Below, one piece after another: positions 29,511 through 39,738 of a DNA stretch of 64,000 bases. The notes beneath the pieces are model-generated. The model ran no database searches. It had not been told where the DNA came from and saw nothing but the letters and a program-made list of their open reading frames with translations. Made by a program: the position numbers and the translations under genes. This stretch comes from Sulfuriflexus sp. GTDB lineage: Bacteria; Pseudomonadota; Gammaproteobacteria; AKS1. Every line of letters begins with the position of its first letter. Position 1 is the stretch's first letter. The DNA is taken from the NCBI GenBank assembly GCA_023134145.1, contig JAGLUW010000017.1:136531-200530 (forward strand). Direction: 5' to 3'.

Positions 29511-31016
29511 ATGTCGAAAGAAATATTAATGGTTGTTGATGCGGTTTCAAATGAGAAAGGCGTAGAGAAGGATGTGATCTTCGGCGCAATTGAAGCAGCA
29601 TTGGCGACAGCTACAAAGAAACGTCACAAAGGTGATATCGGTGTTCGCGTTGATATCGATCGCGAGACAGGTGAGTACGATACATTCCGCATATGGGATG
29701 TGATCGATATCATGGACTTTGAACCAGAACTACGAGATTCCACTTTAACATTGGAAGAAGCCGTGCTGCGTAAGTCTGATGCAGAAATTGGTGATGTGAT
29801 TGAAGAGCCAATGGAATCAGAAGCCTTTGGCCGTATTGCCGCGCAAACTGCCAAGCAAGTTATTATGCAAAAAGTACGTGAAGCTGAGCGTGCTCAAGTT
29901 GTTGAAGCCTACCAGGATCGTGTTGGTGAATTGGTAACAGGCATTGTTAAACGTGTTGAACGCGGCAGCGTTATTCTTGACCTTGGTAATAATGCAGAAG
30001 GTTTAATTTCGCGTGACGACATGATTCCACGTGAGCCAGTACGTTCAGGCGATCGTATTCGTGGTTACCTTTATGAAGTTAGTTCAGAAGTACGTGGCCC
30101 GCAACTATTTATAAGTCGTGTTTCTCCTGAATTCCTAATTGAATTATTTAAACTTGAAGTACCAGAAGTCGGTGACGAGTTAATCGAAATTCTTGGCGCA
30201 GCACGTGACACAGGTCTTCGTGCAAAGATTGCGGTTAAGTCTAACGACCAGCGTATTGACCCAGTCGGTGCTTGTGTTGGTATGCGTGGTTCACGTGTAC
30301 AAGCAGTCTCTGGTGAAATTGCCGGTGAACGTGTTGATATTATTTTGTGGGATGACAATCCAGCACAGTACGTTATTAATGCAATGTCACCAGCAGAAGT
30401 GCAATCCATCGTTATTGATGAAGATACACACTCAATGGATATTGCTGTTGCAGAAGATCAATTGTCATTAGCAATCGGTCGCGGTGGTCAAAACGTTCGT
30501 CTCGCCAGTGAATTAACTGGATGGGAACTCAACGTTATGTCTGAAGCGCAAGCGGAAGAAAAGAGTGACTCGGAAGCAGGGAAAGTTCAGGAATTATTCA
30601 TGGAGCAACTTGATGTTGATGAAGAAATCGCCGTCATTCTTGTTCAAGAAGGTTTCACTTCAGTAGAAGAAGTTGCTTACGTACCAATTGAAGAAATGCT
30701 CGATATCGAAGAGTTCGATGAAGGCATGGTTGAAGAATTACGTAGCCGAGCTAAAGATGTATTGTTAACCAAAGCGCTTGCCACGGAAGAATTAATTGGT
30801 GATGCAAAACCCGCCGATGATCTTCTTGAAATGGAAGGCATGGATGAACCTCTAGCATTTAAGATGGCTGCGAAGGGAATCATCACAATGGAAGATCTTG
30901 CAGAACAGTCTATTGATGAGTTGATGGAAATCGACGACATGGATGAAGAGCGTGCTGGTGAGTTAATTATGAAAGCACGTGAACCATGGTTTGCAGAAGA
31001 AGAGAGCCAAGGTTAA
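29511..31016 (+). CDS. nusA: Transcription termination/antitermination factor NusA
   Basis: A 501-residue protein, the expected size. It has an N-terminal RNA-polymerase-binding domain (about 1-130) and an S1 domain (about 135-200, with LVTGIVKRVERGSVILDLG). Two KH domains follow (about 230-345, with GACVGMRGSRVQAVSGEIAG and LAIGRGGQNVRLASELTG). Two acidic C-terminal helix-hairpin repeats (about 365-490) are present, as in gammaproteobacterial NusA. It modulates pausing, termination and rRNA antitermination. It follows rimP by 34 nt. Confidence 0.97.
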   Translation: MSKEILMVVDAVSNEKGVEKDVIFGAIEAALATATKKRHKGDIGVRVDIDRETGEYDTFRIWDVIDIMDFEPELRDSTLTLEEAVLRKSDAEIGDVIEEPMESEAFGRIAAQTAKQVIMQKVREAERAQVVEAYQDRVGELVTGIVKRVERGSVILDLGNNAEGLISRDDMIPREPVRSGDRIRGYLYEVSSEVRGPQLFISRVSPEFLIELFKLEVPEVGDELIEILGAARDTGLRAKIAVKSNDQRIDPVGACVGMRGSRVQAVSGEIAGERVDIILWDDNPAQYVINAMSPAEVQSIVIDEDTHSMDIAVAEDQLSLAIGRGGQNVRLASELTGWELNVMSEAQAEEKSDSEAGKVQELFMEQLDVDEEIAVILVQEGFTSVEEVAYVPIEEMLDIEEFDEGMVEELRSRAKDVLLTKALATEELIGDAKPADDLLEMEGMDEPLAFKMAAKGIITMEDLAEQSIDELMEIDDMDEERAGELIMKAREPWFAEEESQG

Positions 31017-31075
31017 TAAAAGCCTAGGTTAATAAAACCAGGTTCATAGAAGATAACTTTAAAGAGTAGTGATTA

Positions 31076-33595
31076 ATGCCTGACGTAACGGTAAAACAGT
31101 TAGCAGAAGTAATTGGCACCTCGGTCGATAAATTAATCGACCAAATAAAAGAGGCCGGTCTAACTGCGAGTGATGCAGATTCAAAAATCTCTGATGGCGA
31201 TAAAGCCACATTGCTAACCCATTTGCGTCGTTCGCATGGTAAGAGTGATGATGCCGCAGAAAAGGTGGATGCTGGACCTAAAAAGATCACATTAAAACGC
31301 CGTTCAGTAAGTGAGCTGCGTGTTGGTGGAGCTAAAGGTAAAACAGTTAACGTTGAAGTACGTAAGAAACGTACCTATATCAAGCGTGGTGTTGTTCAAG
31401 CAGAAGAAGAAAAGGTGCGTGAAGAAGAAGCGCGCGTTGAAGAAGAGGCTCGTCTTAAGGTAGAAGCAGAACAACGCGCAGTGGACGATGCTAAGGCAGA
31501 AAAAGAAGCTGAAGCAAAACAGACTGAAGAAGCAGAAGCAGCGCGAGTTCAGGCTGAAAAAGACGCCGCTGAAAAATTAAAGGCTGAAGAAAAACCGAAA
31601 GCCAAACCAGCTGAAAAAGCAGAACCTGAGAAGAAAACCACAGGCGATCCTCGTAAGGCGAAAGGTCGCGCTAAAGATAAAGAAAAATCATCGGGTGGTA
31701 CTAAGTACGGCCGTAAAGAATTACATGTGGCGGGCGACAAGTCTGGCCGTCGCAAGAAACGCACTAAGGGCAGAAGACGCTCAGTTGCTGCGAGTCCTTC
31801 TGGTGAGCATGGTTTTGAAATGCCAACAGAAGATATTGTTTATGTAGTTGAGATTCCACAAACGATTACTGTGGGTGATCTTTCTCAGAAAATGAAAGTC
31901 AAAGCCGGTGAAGTTATTAAGGTGATGATGGGTATGGGTAGCATGGTTACCATTAACCAAATGCTTGACCAAGAGACAGCAACCATTCTTGTTGAAGAAA
32001 TGGGTCACACACCGAAGAACATGATTGAGAATGCAGCAGAAGAAGAAGTGCTCTCATTGCATGAAGAAGTTGTTGGCGACGAAACAACGCGTGCCCCTGT
32101 TGTTACTATTATGGGTCACGTTGATCACGGTAAAACATCACTGCTCGATTACATTCGTAAAGCGAATGTGGCAGACGGCGAAGCCGGTGGTATCACCCAG
32201 CATATTGGTGCTTACCATGTAGAAACTGACAAGGGCATGATCAGCTTCTTGGATACACCAGGTCATGCTGCGTTTACCGCAATGCGTGCACGTGGTGCCA
32301 AGGCAACGGATATTGTTGTGATTGTGGTTGCAGCTGAAGATGGTGTGATGCCACAAACAAAAGAAGCCATTAAACATGCGCGCGCCTCTGGTGTGCCAAT
32401 GATTATTGCGATTAATAAAATTGATAAACCAGAAGCCGATCCAGCAAAAGTTACAAATGAATTGGTTGCTGAAGAAGTCGTACCGGAAGAATACGGTGGC
32501 GATGTGATGTTTATGAAGGTTTCTGCGCACACAGGTGAAGGTGTTCCTGAATTATTGGATGCAATTTTATTGCAATCAGAATTATTAGAATTAAAAGCGG
32601 TTGTTGAAGCTAAAGCGTCGGGTGTTGTTATTGAAGCGCGACTTGATAAAGGTCGCGGTACGGTTGCAAGTGTCTTGGTTCAAAACGGTACGCTGAAGAA
32701 GGGCGATATTGTTTTATGTGGTTCTGAATATGGTCGCGTGCGAGCCATGATGGATGAAGACGGTAAAATTATTGAATCTGCCGGTCCTTCTATTCCAGTT
32801 GAAATTCTCGGTCTCTCTGGCACGCCAGGAGCGGGCGATGAAATGATTGTTGTTGATAACGAGCGTAAAGCACGTGAAGTAGCACAGTTCCGTGGCACCA
32901 AACAACATGATGCTAAGTTAGCTCGCCAACAAGCGGCTAAGCTTGAAAATATGTTCTCGCAAATGGAAGGCGGTGTTGTTGATTCGCTTAACATTGTACT
33001 TAAGGCTGATGTACATGGCTCGGCGGAAGCGCTGGGTGAATCGTTACGTGCCATTTCAAATGATGAAGTACGTGTAAACATTGTTTCAAGTGGTGTTGGT
33101 GGTATTAACGAATCTGATGTGCAATTAGCTATTGCGTCATCTGCGATTATGATTGGTTTTAATGTTCGTGCTGATGCAACAGCGAAAATAATGATTGCCG
33201 ATGAAGATATAGACCTTCATTACTACAGCATTATTTACGATGCGATTGATGAAGTGAAAGCGTCTGTATTGGGTATGCTTAAACCAATCTACAAAGACGA
33301 AATCATTGGTCTTGCCGAAGTGCGCGATGTATTCCGTTCATCAAAACTCGGTGCGATTGCCGGTTGTATGGTTGTTGAAGGTACAATTAAACGTGCCAAC
33401 CCAATTCGTGTACTACGTGATGACGTGGTTATTTACGAAGGTGAACTTGAATCGTTACGTCGTCATAAAGATGATGTGGATAATGTTAAGTCGGGTACTG
33501 AATGTGGTATCGGCGTTAAGAATTACAATGACGTTAAACCGGGCGATCAAATTGAAGTTTACGAACGTACCTTGGTTGAACGTAAGCTAGATTAA
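31076..33595 (+). CDS. infB: Translation initiation factor IF-2
   Basis: An 839-residue GTPase that delivers initiator tRNA to the 30S subunit. An N-terminal IF2 domain (1-50) and a long charged, Glu/Lys/Ala-rich linker (about 100-240) precede a second N-domain. The G domain starts with GHVDHGKT (347-354), then DTPGH and NKID; domains II-IV follow. The ending [13 protein letters not shown] is usual. It is encoded on the same strand as the initiator tRNA 14 kb upstream, with rbfA starting 2 nt after its stop. Confidence 0.97.
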   Translation: MPDVTVKQLAEVIGTSVDKLIDQIKEAGLTASDADSKISDGDKATLLTHLRRSHGKSDDAAEKVDAGPKKITLKRRSVSELRVGGAKGKTVNVEVRKKRTYIKRGVVQAEEEKVREEEARVEEEARLKVEAEQRAVDDAKAEKEAEAKQTEEAEAARVQAEKDAAEKLKAEEKPKAKPAEKAEPEKKTTGDPRKAKGRAKDKEKSSGGTKYGRKELHVAGDKSGRRKKRTKGRRRSVAASPSGEHGFEMPTEDIVYVVEIPQTITVGDLSQKMKVKAGEVIKVMMGMGSMVTINQMLDQETATILVEEMGHTPKNMIENAAEEEVLSLHEEVVGDETTRAPVVTIMGHVDHGKTSLLDYIRKANVADGEAGGITQHIGAYHVETDKGMISFLDTPGHAAFTAMRARGAKATDIVVIVVAAEDGVMPQTKEAIKHARASGVPMIIAINKIDKPEADPAKVTNELVAEEVVPEEYGGDVMFMKVSAHTGEGVPELLDAILLQSELLELKAVVEAKASGVVIEARLDKGRGTVASVLVQNGTLKKGDIVLCGSEYGRVRAMMDEDGKIIESAGPSIPVEILGLSGTPGAGDEMIVVDNERKAREVAQFRGTKQHDAKLARQQAAKLENMFSQMEGGVVDSLNIVLKADVHGSAEALGESLRAISNDEVRVNIVSSGVGGINESDVQLAIASSAIMIGFNVRADATAKIMIADEDIDLHYYSIIYDAIDEVKASVLGMLKPIYKDEIIGLAEVRDVFRSSKLGAIAGCMVVEGTIKRANPIRVLRDDVVIYEGELESLRRHKDDVDNVKSGTECGIGVKNYNDVKPGDQIEVYERTLVERKLD

Positions 33596-33597
33596 AA

Positions 33598-33975
33598 ATG
33601 GCTAGAGAATACGCACGCAGTGATCGTGTCGCGGATCAAATCCAACGTGAGTTGGCGAGATTGATTCAACGCGACATGAGCGATCCCCGTTTAGAACTAT
33701 TGAGTGTCTCTGCCGTTGAGGTGACTCGTGATCTTGCTTATGCAACAGTTTACGTTTCCAGTTTGACCGAAAAAACCAGCCACAAAGAAATTCTTAGTGT
33801 CTTGGCAAAAGCCAATGGTTTTTTACGCCGTGAACTGGGTAAAGCAATGCGTCTGCGCATTGTTCCTGAATTAAAATTCAAATACGACGAGTCCATTGAA
33901 AAGGGCATGTCGATGGCAAAATTGATCGATGATGCCGTCAAAAACGATTCTAATGATTCTAGCGAAGAAGACTAA
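33598..33975 (+). CDS. rbfA: 30S ribosome-binding factor RbfA
   Basis: A 125-residue KH-like protein that assists 16S rRNA 5'-end maturation and cold adaptation. The start REYARSDRVADQIQRELA, the SDPRLELLSVSAVEVTRDL region and the RLRIVPELKFKYDESIEKG motif near residues 86-104 are typical. It has a short acidic tail. The ATG is 2 nt after infB, so the two are tightly coupled. Confidence 0.96.
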   Translation: MAREYARSDRVADQIQRELARLIQRDMSDPRLELLSVSAVEVTRDLAYATVYVSSLTEKTSHKEILSVLAKANGFLRRELGKAMRLRIVPELKFKYDESIEKGMSMAKLIDDAVKNDSNDSSEED

Positions 33976-33980
33976 TTCAA

Positions 33981-34916
33981 ATGGGCAGACGTCGTAGCTC
34001 GAACCGTGGTCGTGACATTAATGGTGTCTTGCTGTTAGATAAACCACTGGGAATGACCTCCAATAAGGCCTTACAAGAGGTTAAAAGCCTACTTTTTGCC
34101 AAGAAAGCAGGGCATACCGGTACCTTAGATCCTCTCGCAACCGGTTTATTGGCTATTTGTTTTGGTGAGGCAACCAAACTTTCCACCTATATCGTCGATT
34201 CTGAAAAGCATTACCGTGCCACGGCTCAATTAGGTATCACCACAGAAACAGGTGATCGCGAAGGCGATATTATTGAAGAAAAGCCAGTTCCCAAGTTCGA
34301 TAAAGCCCAGTTAGAGAGCATTCTTACCCAATTTACTGGTGAGATCATGCAGATCCCACCGATGTATTCAGCACTAAAACATGAAGGTGAGCCACTTTAT
34401 AAGTTAGCTCGCCAAGGTATTACCGTTGAACGCCAGCCACGGCCAATCACCATATATTCCATTACGGTGCTCGAAACCACCGACACAACCTTCACCGTGG
34501 ACGTTGTTTGCTCAAAAGGTACCTATATACGCACTCTGCTTGAGGATATTGGCGTTGAATTGGGTTGCGGCGCACATGCCGCTGATTTACGCCGCACCGC
34601 ATTAGGGCCGTTCACTGAGCAAGATATGGTCAGTATGGAGACCCTGCGAGATGCCGAGCAAAATGACCGTGAAGCGCTGAATAATTACGTAAAACCGATA
34701 GAAAATGCCTTAATTAGTCTACCAATGGTTAAATTATCACCAGATGCAGCCTATTATCTACGTCAGGGGCAGGCTGTGACCGTGCCACATGCACCGACAT
34801 CGGGCCTCGTTCAGCTCCTAGCTGATGAGACAACCTTCATTGGCGTCGGCCATATTCTTGATGATGGGCAGGTTGCACCCAAGCGTCTCTTGAATCTGTC
34901 AGAAAAGACGGCTTAA
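33981..34916 (+). CDS. truB: tRNA pseudouridine(55) synthase TruB
   Basis: A 311-residue enzyme that makes pseudouridine 55 in the tRNA T-loop. Catalytic Asp50 lies in GHTGTLDPLATGLL. The segments GVLLLDKPLGMTSN and CSKGTYIRTLLEDIG, and a C-terminal PUA-like part (about 250-311), are family features. It starts 5 nt after rbfA. Confidence 0.97.
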   Translation: MGRRRSSNRGRDINGVLLLDKPLGMTSNKALQEVKSLLFAKKAGHTGTLDPLATGLLAICFGEATKLSTYIVDSEKHYRATAQLGITTETGDREGDIIEEKPVPKFDKAQLESILTQFTGEIMQIPPMYSALKHEGEPLYKLARQGITVERQPRPITIYSITVLETTDTTFTVDVVCSKGTYIRTLLEDIGVELGCGAHAADLRRTALGPFTEQDMVSMETLRDAEQNDREALNNYVKPIENALISLPMVKLSPDAAYYLRQGQAVTVPHAPTSGLVQLLADETTFIGVGHILDDGQVAPKRLLNLSEKTA

Positions 34917-34940
34917 TAGCGATGAAAACTGATTTTTTCC

Positions 34941-34969
34941 TTGTTTAATCGGGAGTTGCGGTTTAAAAT
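34941..34969 (+). promoter_or_regulatory. Candidate rpsO promoter
   Basis: TTGTTT, 17 nt, then TAAAAT, in the 98-nt gap between truB and rpsO. An internal promoter at this place is known for rpsO in E. coli. The leader from about 34976 to the start codon holds ATCCTGC and GCCGGAT segments that could pair, possibly in S15 self-control. Confidence 0.5.
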
Positions 34970-35014
34970 ACGCGCCTTCGAAAATCCTGCATGGGGCCGG
35001 ATCAGGAGTTATAA

Positions 35015-35284
35015 ATGAGCATCAGTACTGAACAGAAAGGTCAGATCGTTTCTGACAATAAACGTGGCGACACAGACACCGGTTCACCGGAAGTCCAAGT
35101 AGCTATCTTGTCTGCACGCATTAATGATTTGTCTGGACACTTCAAAGAACACATCCACGATCATCATTCACGTCAAGGTCTACTGAGAATGGTTAACAAG
35201 CGTCGTAAATTGCTTGATTACCTAAAAGGTAAAGACGTAACACGTTACCGTGAACTTATTGCCAGCCTTGGTCTGCGTAAATAA
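35015..35284 (+). CDS. rpsO: 30S ribosomal protein S15
   Basis: 89 residues, identical in length to E. coli S15. It binds the central domain of 16S rRNA. The motif [20 protein letters not shown] (residues 19-38), then [20 protein letters not shown], is diagnostic. CAGGAG precedes the ATG. It is co-transcribed with pnp downstream, as in most gammaproteobacteria. Confidence 0.98.
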   Translation: MSISTEQKGQIVSDNKRGDTDTGSPEVQVAILSARINDLSGHFKEHIHDHHSRQGLLRMVNKRRKLLDYLKGKDVTRYRELIASLGLRK

Positions 35285-35300
35285 GAAATAAAGTTTTCAT

Positions 35301-35325
35301 GTTGAGGTGCATGGGGTATCTCAAC
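35301..35325 (+). promoter_or_regulatory. pnp leader hairpin
   Basis: A 10-bp stem (GTTGAGGTGC pairing with GTATCTCAAC, two G-U pairs) with loop ATGGG lies between rpsO and pnp. In E. coli, RNase III cuts a leader stem at this place and PNPase then represses its own mRNA. The same use here is inferred from position. Confidence 0.55.
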
Positions 35326-35354
35326 GAAAAATCATTACACGTAAGGATTCCCTT

Positions 35355-37442
35355 GTGGCTTCGATCAAGAAATCGTTTCAGTATGGCGATCATACTGTCA
35401 CCCTAGAAACGGGTGAAATTGCACGTCAGGCAAGTGGTGCCGTCATGGTAAGTGTTGACGATACCGTATTATTAGTTACCGCAGTTGCACAAAGAACAGC
35501 AGCTGAAGGTCGCGACTTTTTCCCTCTCACAGTGAACTACCAAGAGCGTACATACGCTGCTGGTAAAATTCCAGGTGGCTTCTTCCGTCGTGAAGGCCGT
35601 CCAAGTGAAAAAGAAACATTAACATCACGCCTGATTGATCGTCCGATTCGCCCCTTGTTCCCGAAAGGTTTCAAGAACGAAGTTCAAGTTATCGCAGCGG
35701 TTATTTCATTAAACCCAGATATCGATCCGGACATTCCAGCATTGATTGGTACCTCGGCTGCACTGGCTATTTCTGGTGCACCATTCAACGGTCCAATCGG
35801 CGCAGCACGCGTTGGTTACAAAGACGGTGAATACCTTCTTAACCCGGGCCTTGAAGCACTGAAAACTTCTGATCTTAATTTAGTTGTTGCCGGTACAGAT
35901 AGTGCAGTACTGATGGTTGAGTCTGAAGCCAACTGTTTATCTGAAGACGTTATGCTTGGCGCGGTGATGTTTGGTCACGAAAAAATGCAAGTTGTCATTG
36001 ATGCCATTGCTGAATTCGCTGCTGAAGTGGGTACAGAGAAATGGGAATGGACTGCACCAGCAACAAACGAAGCACTTGCTGCTGATGTTGCTGCTACTGC
36101 AACTGACGGTTTAACTGAAGCCTACCAAATTGCTGAAAAGCTAGCGCGTTACAGCAAGGTAGATGAAGTTCGCCAAGCAACAATTGAAAAACTTGCGACT
36201 GAAGATGGTCCATCAGCAGATGAAATTTCTGGCGCATTTGGTTCATTAGAAAAGAAAGTCGTTCGTGGTCGCATTATCGATGGTCACCCGCGTATTGATG
36301 GTCGTGATACATCAACAGTTCGTGCAATTGATGTACGTGTTGGTGTTCTACCACGTACACACGGTTCAGCATTATTCACACGTGGTGAAACCCAAGCATT
36401 GGTTGTTACAACGCTAGGTACAAACCGTGATGCACAAATCATTGATGCACTGGAAGGTTCAACTAAAGATGCATTCATGATGCATTACAACTTCCCTCCA
36501 TACAGTGTTAACGAAACAGGTCGTGTTGGTAACCCAGGACGTCGTGAAGTTGGTCATGGTCGTTTAGCAAAACGTGGCGTATTAGGTGTTATGCCTAACA
36601 TGGAAGAATACCCATACTCAGTTCGTGTGGTATCTGAAATTACAGAATCAAACGGTTCAAGCTCAATGGCTTCTGTTTGTGGCGCATCACTTGCCATGAT
36701 GGATGCCGGTGTCACTTTGAAAGCACCAGTTGCGGGTATTGCTATGGGTTTAATCAAAGAAGGCGACAAGTTTGCCGTACTGACTGATATCTTGGGTGAC
36801 GAAGATCATCTTGGCGACATGGACTTTAAGGTTGCTGGTTCAGTTGAAGGTATTACTGCTTTGCAAATGGATATCAAAATTGAAGGTATCACTAAAGACA
36901 TTATGCAAGCGGCACTAACACAAGCTTATGACGCACGTATTTTCATCTTAGGTGAAATGGCTAAGGTTCTTGATAAGCCACGTGAAGAACTGTCTGACTA
37001 CGCACCACGTATTATGACGTTCAAGATCAACCCAGATAAGATTCGTGATGTTATCGGTAAAGGCGGCGCAACAATTCGCTCTATTACTGAAGAAACAGGC
37101 GTTAGTATCGACATCACTGATGATGGCACGGTTAAGATTTCATCTGTTGATAACGCAGCCGGTGTTGCAGCACGTAAACGTGTTGAACAACTAACTGCTG
37201 ACGTTGAAGTTGGAACTATCTACGAAGGTACTGTTGCGAAGATTATGGACTTCGGTGCATTCGTAACAATCCTACCTGGTAAAGATGGTCTGGTTCACAT
37301 TTCACAAATCTCTAACGAACGTGTTGAGAATGTTAGCGACAAGCTAACGGAAGGCGACACAATCAAGGTCAAAGTGCTTGAAGTTGATAAGCAAGGCCGT
37401 ATTCGTTTGAGTATGAAAGCGATTGAAGAGGGTGAAGCGTAA
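35355..37442 (+). CDS. pnp: Polyribonucleotide nucleotidyltransferase (PNPase)
   Basis: A 695-residue phosphorolytic 3'-5' exoribonuclease of the RNA degradosome type. Two RNase PH domains flank an all-helical domain. The active-site region of the second has [14 protein letters not shown] and [14 protein letters not shown] domain (about 540-605, [18 protein letters not shown]) and an S1 domain (about 610-690) end the protein. GTG 35355 is chosen: it follows AAGGA by 7 nt and begins with [19 protein letters not shown], matching the family start. An upstream in-frame GTG at 35307 lies inside the leader hairpin. Confidence 0.96.
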   Translation: MASIKKSFQYGDHTVTLETGEIARQASGAVMVSVDDTVLLVTAVAQRTAAEGRDFFPLTVNYQERTYAAGKIPGGFFRREGRPSEKETLTSRLIDRPIRPLFPKGFKNEVQVIAAVISLNPDIDPDIPALIGTSAALAISGAPFNGPIGAARVGYKDGEYLLNPGLEALKTSDLNLVVAGTDSAVLMVESEANCLSEDVMLGAVMFGHEKMQVVIDAIAEFAAEVGTEKWEWTAPATNEALAADVAATATDGLTEAYQIAEKLARYSKVDEVRQATIEKLATEDGPSADEISGAFGSLEKKVVRGRIIDGHPRIDGRDTSTVRAIDVRVGVLPRTHGSALFTRGETQALVVTTLGTNRDAQIIDALEGSTKDAFMMHYNFPPYSVNETGRVGNPGRREVGHGRLAKRGVLGVMPNMEEYPYSVRVVSEITESNGSSSMASVCGASLAMMDAGVTLKAPVAGIAMGLIKEGDKFAVLTDILGDEDHLGDMDFKVAGSVEGITALQMDIKIEGITKDIMQAALTQAYDARIFILGEMAKVLDKPREELSDYAPRIMTFKINPDKIRDVIGKGGATIRSITEETGVSIDITDDGTVKISSVDNAAGVAARKRVEQLTADVEVGTIYEGTVAKIMDFGAFVTILPGKDGLVHISQISNERVENVSDKLTEGDTIKVKVLEVDKQGRIRLSMKAIEEGEA

Positions 37443-37469
37443 GTTTAGCTAGCTGAAATCAATACAAAG

Positions 37470-37495
37470 AAGGGCCGCTTATGCGGCCTTTTTTT
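37470..37495 (+). terminator. Terminator after pnp
   Basis: GGCCGC-TTAT-GCGGCC followed by seven T. It ends the rimP-pnp operon. Confidence 0.9.
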
Positions 37496-37542
37496 ATGTC
37501 TATGCGATGGTTTTTGTAGGTCGGTCTTAGTAGGTTTTGTTG

Positions 37543-37599
37543 GTCGGTCTTAGGAATAGCATTCCATAAGCCGACGTGCCGATGAGCGATAGCTCGGCA
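37543..37599. repeat. REP-like imperfect palindromes downstream of pnp
   Basis: GTCGGTCTTAGGAAT / ATTCCATAAGCCGAC forms a long imperfect hairpin (37543-37575), followed by TGCCGA / TCGGCA (37577-37599). A related GGTCGGTCTTAG occurs at 37519-37530. The remainder of 37496-37750 shows no gene. REP sequences often lie after operon ends. Confidence 0.5.
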
Positions 37600-37765
37600 A
37601 CTCATTAAATATGCATTGATACCTCATAATTATTAGTGTTTTTGCTCTATTTCCACTATTGTTGGGAAAAGTCATATTGGTGATCAGGATATTTAAGGGT
37701 GTTTTTGTAGAGGAAGTTAATGGATTAAAAATTTTTATTAGCTACTAGCAGGGAGTGTTACGAAC

Positions 37766-38545
37766 ATCAGAACAAGTAGACGATGGCTGATTGCCTGCGA
37801 TGAATCCGGAATTCACGGTGCATCGCATTATGGATTTGGAAGCTTGTGGCTAAAGTGGCAACGGCGTGGTGATTTTTATCGCGATTTTTATGCTATTGCG
37901 GATGAACATGGCTTTGATGAAGAGCTTAAGTGGTCAAAAGTTTCACGTAGTCATTATTTAGAGTTCTATGAAGATTTAATAGAATATTTTTTTCGACGCA
38001 AATGGCTTGCATTTCACTGTATCGTTATTCGAAAAGAAGATGTCAGAAAGCAAGAATTTCATAACAATGATTGGGATCTAGCTAGACGTAAGCATTATAC
38101 AATGTTGTTAACGTCAAAAATGAGAAAAGCAATTAGACGGTATCCTGATAAGCATCATGAATTTCGTGTGTATGTAGATCCGATGCCTTCTAGATACGCC
38201 AAAGCTGATGAAGCAATGGAAGTTATAACGAATAATATTCTTAATCAGAGGTTTAGAGATTTATCCCCAGTGACGTCTGTGAGAACACGTAATTCGGTTG
38301 ATACGCCGGCAATTCAAATGTGTGATTTACTGCTTGGTGCAGTGATGGAGACATGGCAAAAGAAGGCGTCAAATTCGACTAAGCATGATGTCCGTGACAT
38401 CATCGCAAATCATCTCGGCTGGATCGGTTTAGATTCTGATACTATGCCATCAGAACGGAAATTTAATATTTGGTATTTCTTTGATCCTATAAAAAAATCT
38501 CGAAGAGTTAAAACTAAAAAAGTTTCGCTTATTTATCCATATTAA
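37766..38545 (+). CDS. DUF3800 protein with no canonical start codon
   Basis: A DUF3800 (RNase H-like fold) protein of about 259 residues. The conserved N-terminal strand RRWLIACDESGIHG holds the family Asp-Glu-Ser-Gly motif, encoded from 37778. The later SVDTPAIQMCDLLLGAV carries the second conserved Asp. The frame is open from 37742, yet it has no ATG, GTG or TTG before the motif; ATC 37766, with GGGAG 10 nt upstream, is the best apparent start. The first canonical codon, TTG 37844, would remove the motif. Either a rare AUC start or a mutated gene is implied. Function is unknown; family members occur in accessory and defence-like regions. Confidence 0.7.
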   Translation: MRTSRRWLIACDESGIHGASHYGFGSLWLKWQRRGDFYRDFYAIADEHGFDEELKWSKVSRSHYLEFYEDLIEYFFRRKWLAFHCIVIRKEDVRKQEFHNNDWDLARRKHYTMLLTSKMRKAIRRYPDKHHEFRVYVDPMPSRYAKADEAMEVITNNILNQRFRDLSPVTSVRTRNSVDTPAIQMCDLLLGAVMETWQKKASNSTKHDVRDIIANHLGWIGLDSDTMPSERKFNIWYFFDPIKKSRRVKTKKVSLIYPY

Positions 38546-38560
38546 AGAATTGAAAGAATT

Positions 38561-38612
38561 GGGGTCAGAGCACAGTTGTTTCCAATATTAGTAAAAACTG
38601 TGCTCTGACCCT
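38561..38612. repeat. Perfect 16-bp stem palindrome of the GGGTCAGAGCAC type
   Basis: GGGTCAGAGCACAGTT (38562-38577) pairs perfectly with AACTGTGCTCTGACCC (38596-38611) around an 18-nt loop. This motif type recurs near REP-associated transposases in many gammaproteobacteria. The rest of the 300-nt gap up to 38845 has no gene; AAGGAGGAG at its end is the next ribosome-binding site. No transposase is seen nearby. Confidence 0.7.
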
Positions 38613-38845
38613 ATTTATTGTGCGGCCCTTTTTTATGCCTGCGCTACTGTTGTCATTGCGAGTGATAGCGAGGTAATCTTTAAAATGTACATCAATCTAT
38701 AAAATTATTAGTGTTTTGGTCTTATTTTCATTATTGTTAGGAATAAAAATTGTTTACCTGCCCTTCGGTGTGGGTATTAATGAGCGGTTAACAATAGGAC
38801 TATTTCATACTGATAAGACGTAAAGATAATCATCAAGGAGGAGTA

Positions 38846-39652
38846 ATGAGTAATATTCCAGCAGCAGTCGTAAAACGGTTAACAACTGCCGTGCCAAAAT
38901 TCAAGAAAATATTAGCGAAAGCTAAAGAGAGAGATGTGAATGAATCTGACACCGTAACAATCATCACTGATATGTTGGAAGCGGTTTTTGGTTTTGATAA
39001 ATACTCGGAGATTACAAGAGAATATGGCATACAAGGAACATTTTGTGATCTTGCCATTAAAACAAATAAAAAAATTGAATATCTTATTGAAGTTAAAGCG
39101 ATTGGTCTTGAGCTGAATGGTAAGCATTTAAAGCAAGCTGTAAATTATGCTTCCAGAGAAGGCATTAAATGGGTTGTATTAACAAATGGAATGAAATGGG
39201 AAATACACCGCGTAAGTCTTGATGGTAAAGTTCAAAATGAACGAATTTTTACAATCGATTTTTCCGAAATAAATCCAAAAAATAAAGAACAACAGGAATT
39301 GCTGTTTTTGCTATGTAAGCGGGGTGTTGAGAAGGATCTTATAGGTGACTATTATGAATATAGACAATCTGTAAATCGCTATACCATTGGCGCAATATTA
39401 TTAACGGATTCTATTTCTAATGCTGTACGAAAGGAATTGCGTAAGTTGAAGCCAGGTATAAAAGTTGATGCCGAAGAGATACAAAAATTAATAAAGACTG
39501 AAGTAATAAAACGAGAAGTACTTGGAAGTGACGCAGGTATTGAGGCAAATAAACAAGTAATTAAATTCATGAAAAAGCAGGCTAAGGCGAAAGCCAAGCC
39601 CAAAGTAAAGGCAGCGGTATCGAAAGCAGAAGGTCAGAATGCTGCGGAATAA
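38846..39652 (+). CDS. Stand-alone HsdR-N-like (PD-(D/E)XK) nuclease-type protein
   Basis: A 268-residue protein resembling the type I restriction HsdR N-terminal domain. A helical start is followed by EAVFGFDKYSEITREY, then CDLAIKTNKKIEYLIEVKA with Asp68, Glu82 and Lys84 as the PD-(D/E)XK triad, and the LKQAVNYASREGIKWVVLTNG strand-helix. There is no helicase part and no methylase or specificity gene nearby. The C-terminus is a Lys/Ala-rich tail (MKKQAKAKAKPKVKAAVSKA). A strong AAGGAGG site precedes the ATG. It may be a nuclease of unknown role or an inactive nucleic-acid binder. Confidence 0.75.
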   Translation: MSNIPAAVVKRLTTAVPKFKKILAKAKERDVNESDTVTIITDMLEAVFGFDKYSEITREYGIQGTFCDLAIKTNKKIEYLIEVKAIGLELNGKHLKQAVNYASREGIKWVVLTNGMKWEIHRVSLDGKVQNERIFTIDFSEINPKNKEQQELLFLLCKRGVEKDLIGDYYEYRQSVNRYTIGAILLTDSISNAVRKELRKLKPGIKVDAEEIQKLIKTEVIKREVLGSDAGIEANKQVIKFMKKQAKAKAKPKVKAAVSKAEGQNAAE

Positions 39653-39672
39653 TAAATAGTTATCGAAAAGGG

Positions 39673-39724
39673 AAAGGGTCAGTAATAAATACATCTCATT
39701 CTCATCTATCTCTGACCTTTTTTT
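39673..39724 (+). terminator. Terminator-like hairpin of the GGGTCAG family
   Basis: AAAGGGTCAG pairs with CTGACCTTT across about 29 nt, ending in a seven-T run. It lies 20 nt after the nuclease-like gene and shares its GGTCAG tip with the palindrome at 38561. Confidence 0.55.
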
Positions 39725-39738
39725 ACTGATGATATAAC

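Noticed and set aside
37844..37846. TTG as start of the DUF3800 gene
   Set aside because: It would delete the conserved Asp-Glu-Ser-Gly strand that is clearly encoded in frame upstream.
38846..39652. Part of a type I restriction-modification system
   Set aside because: Only the N-terminal nuclease-like domain is present; no helicase, methylase or specificity gene nearby.
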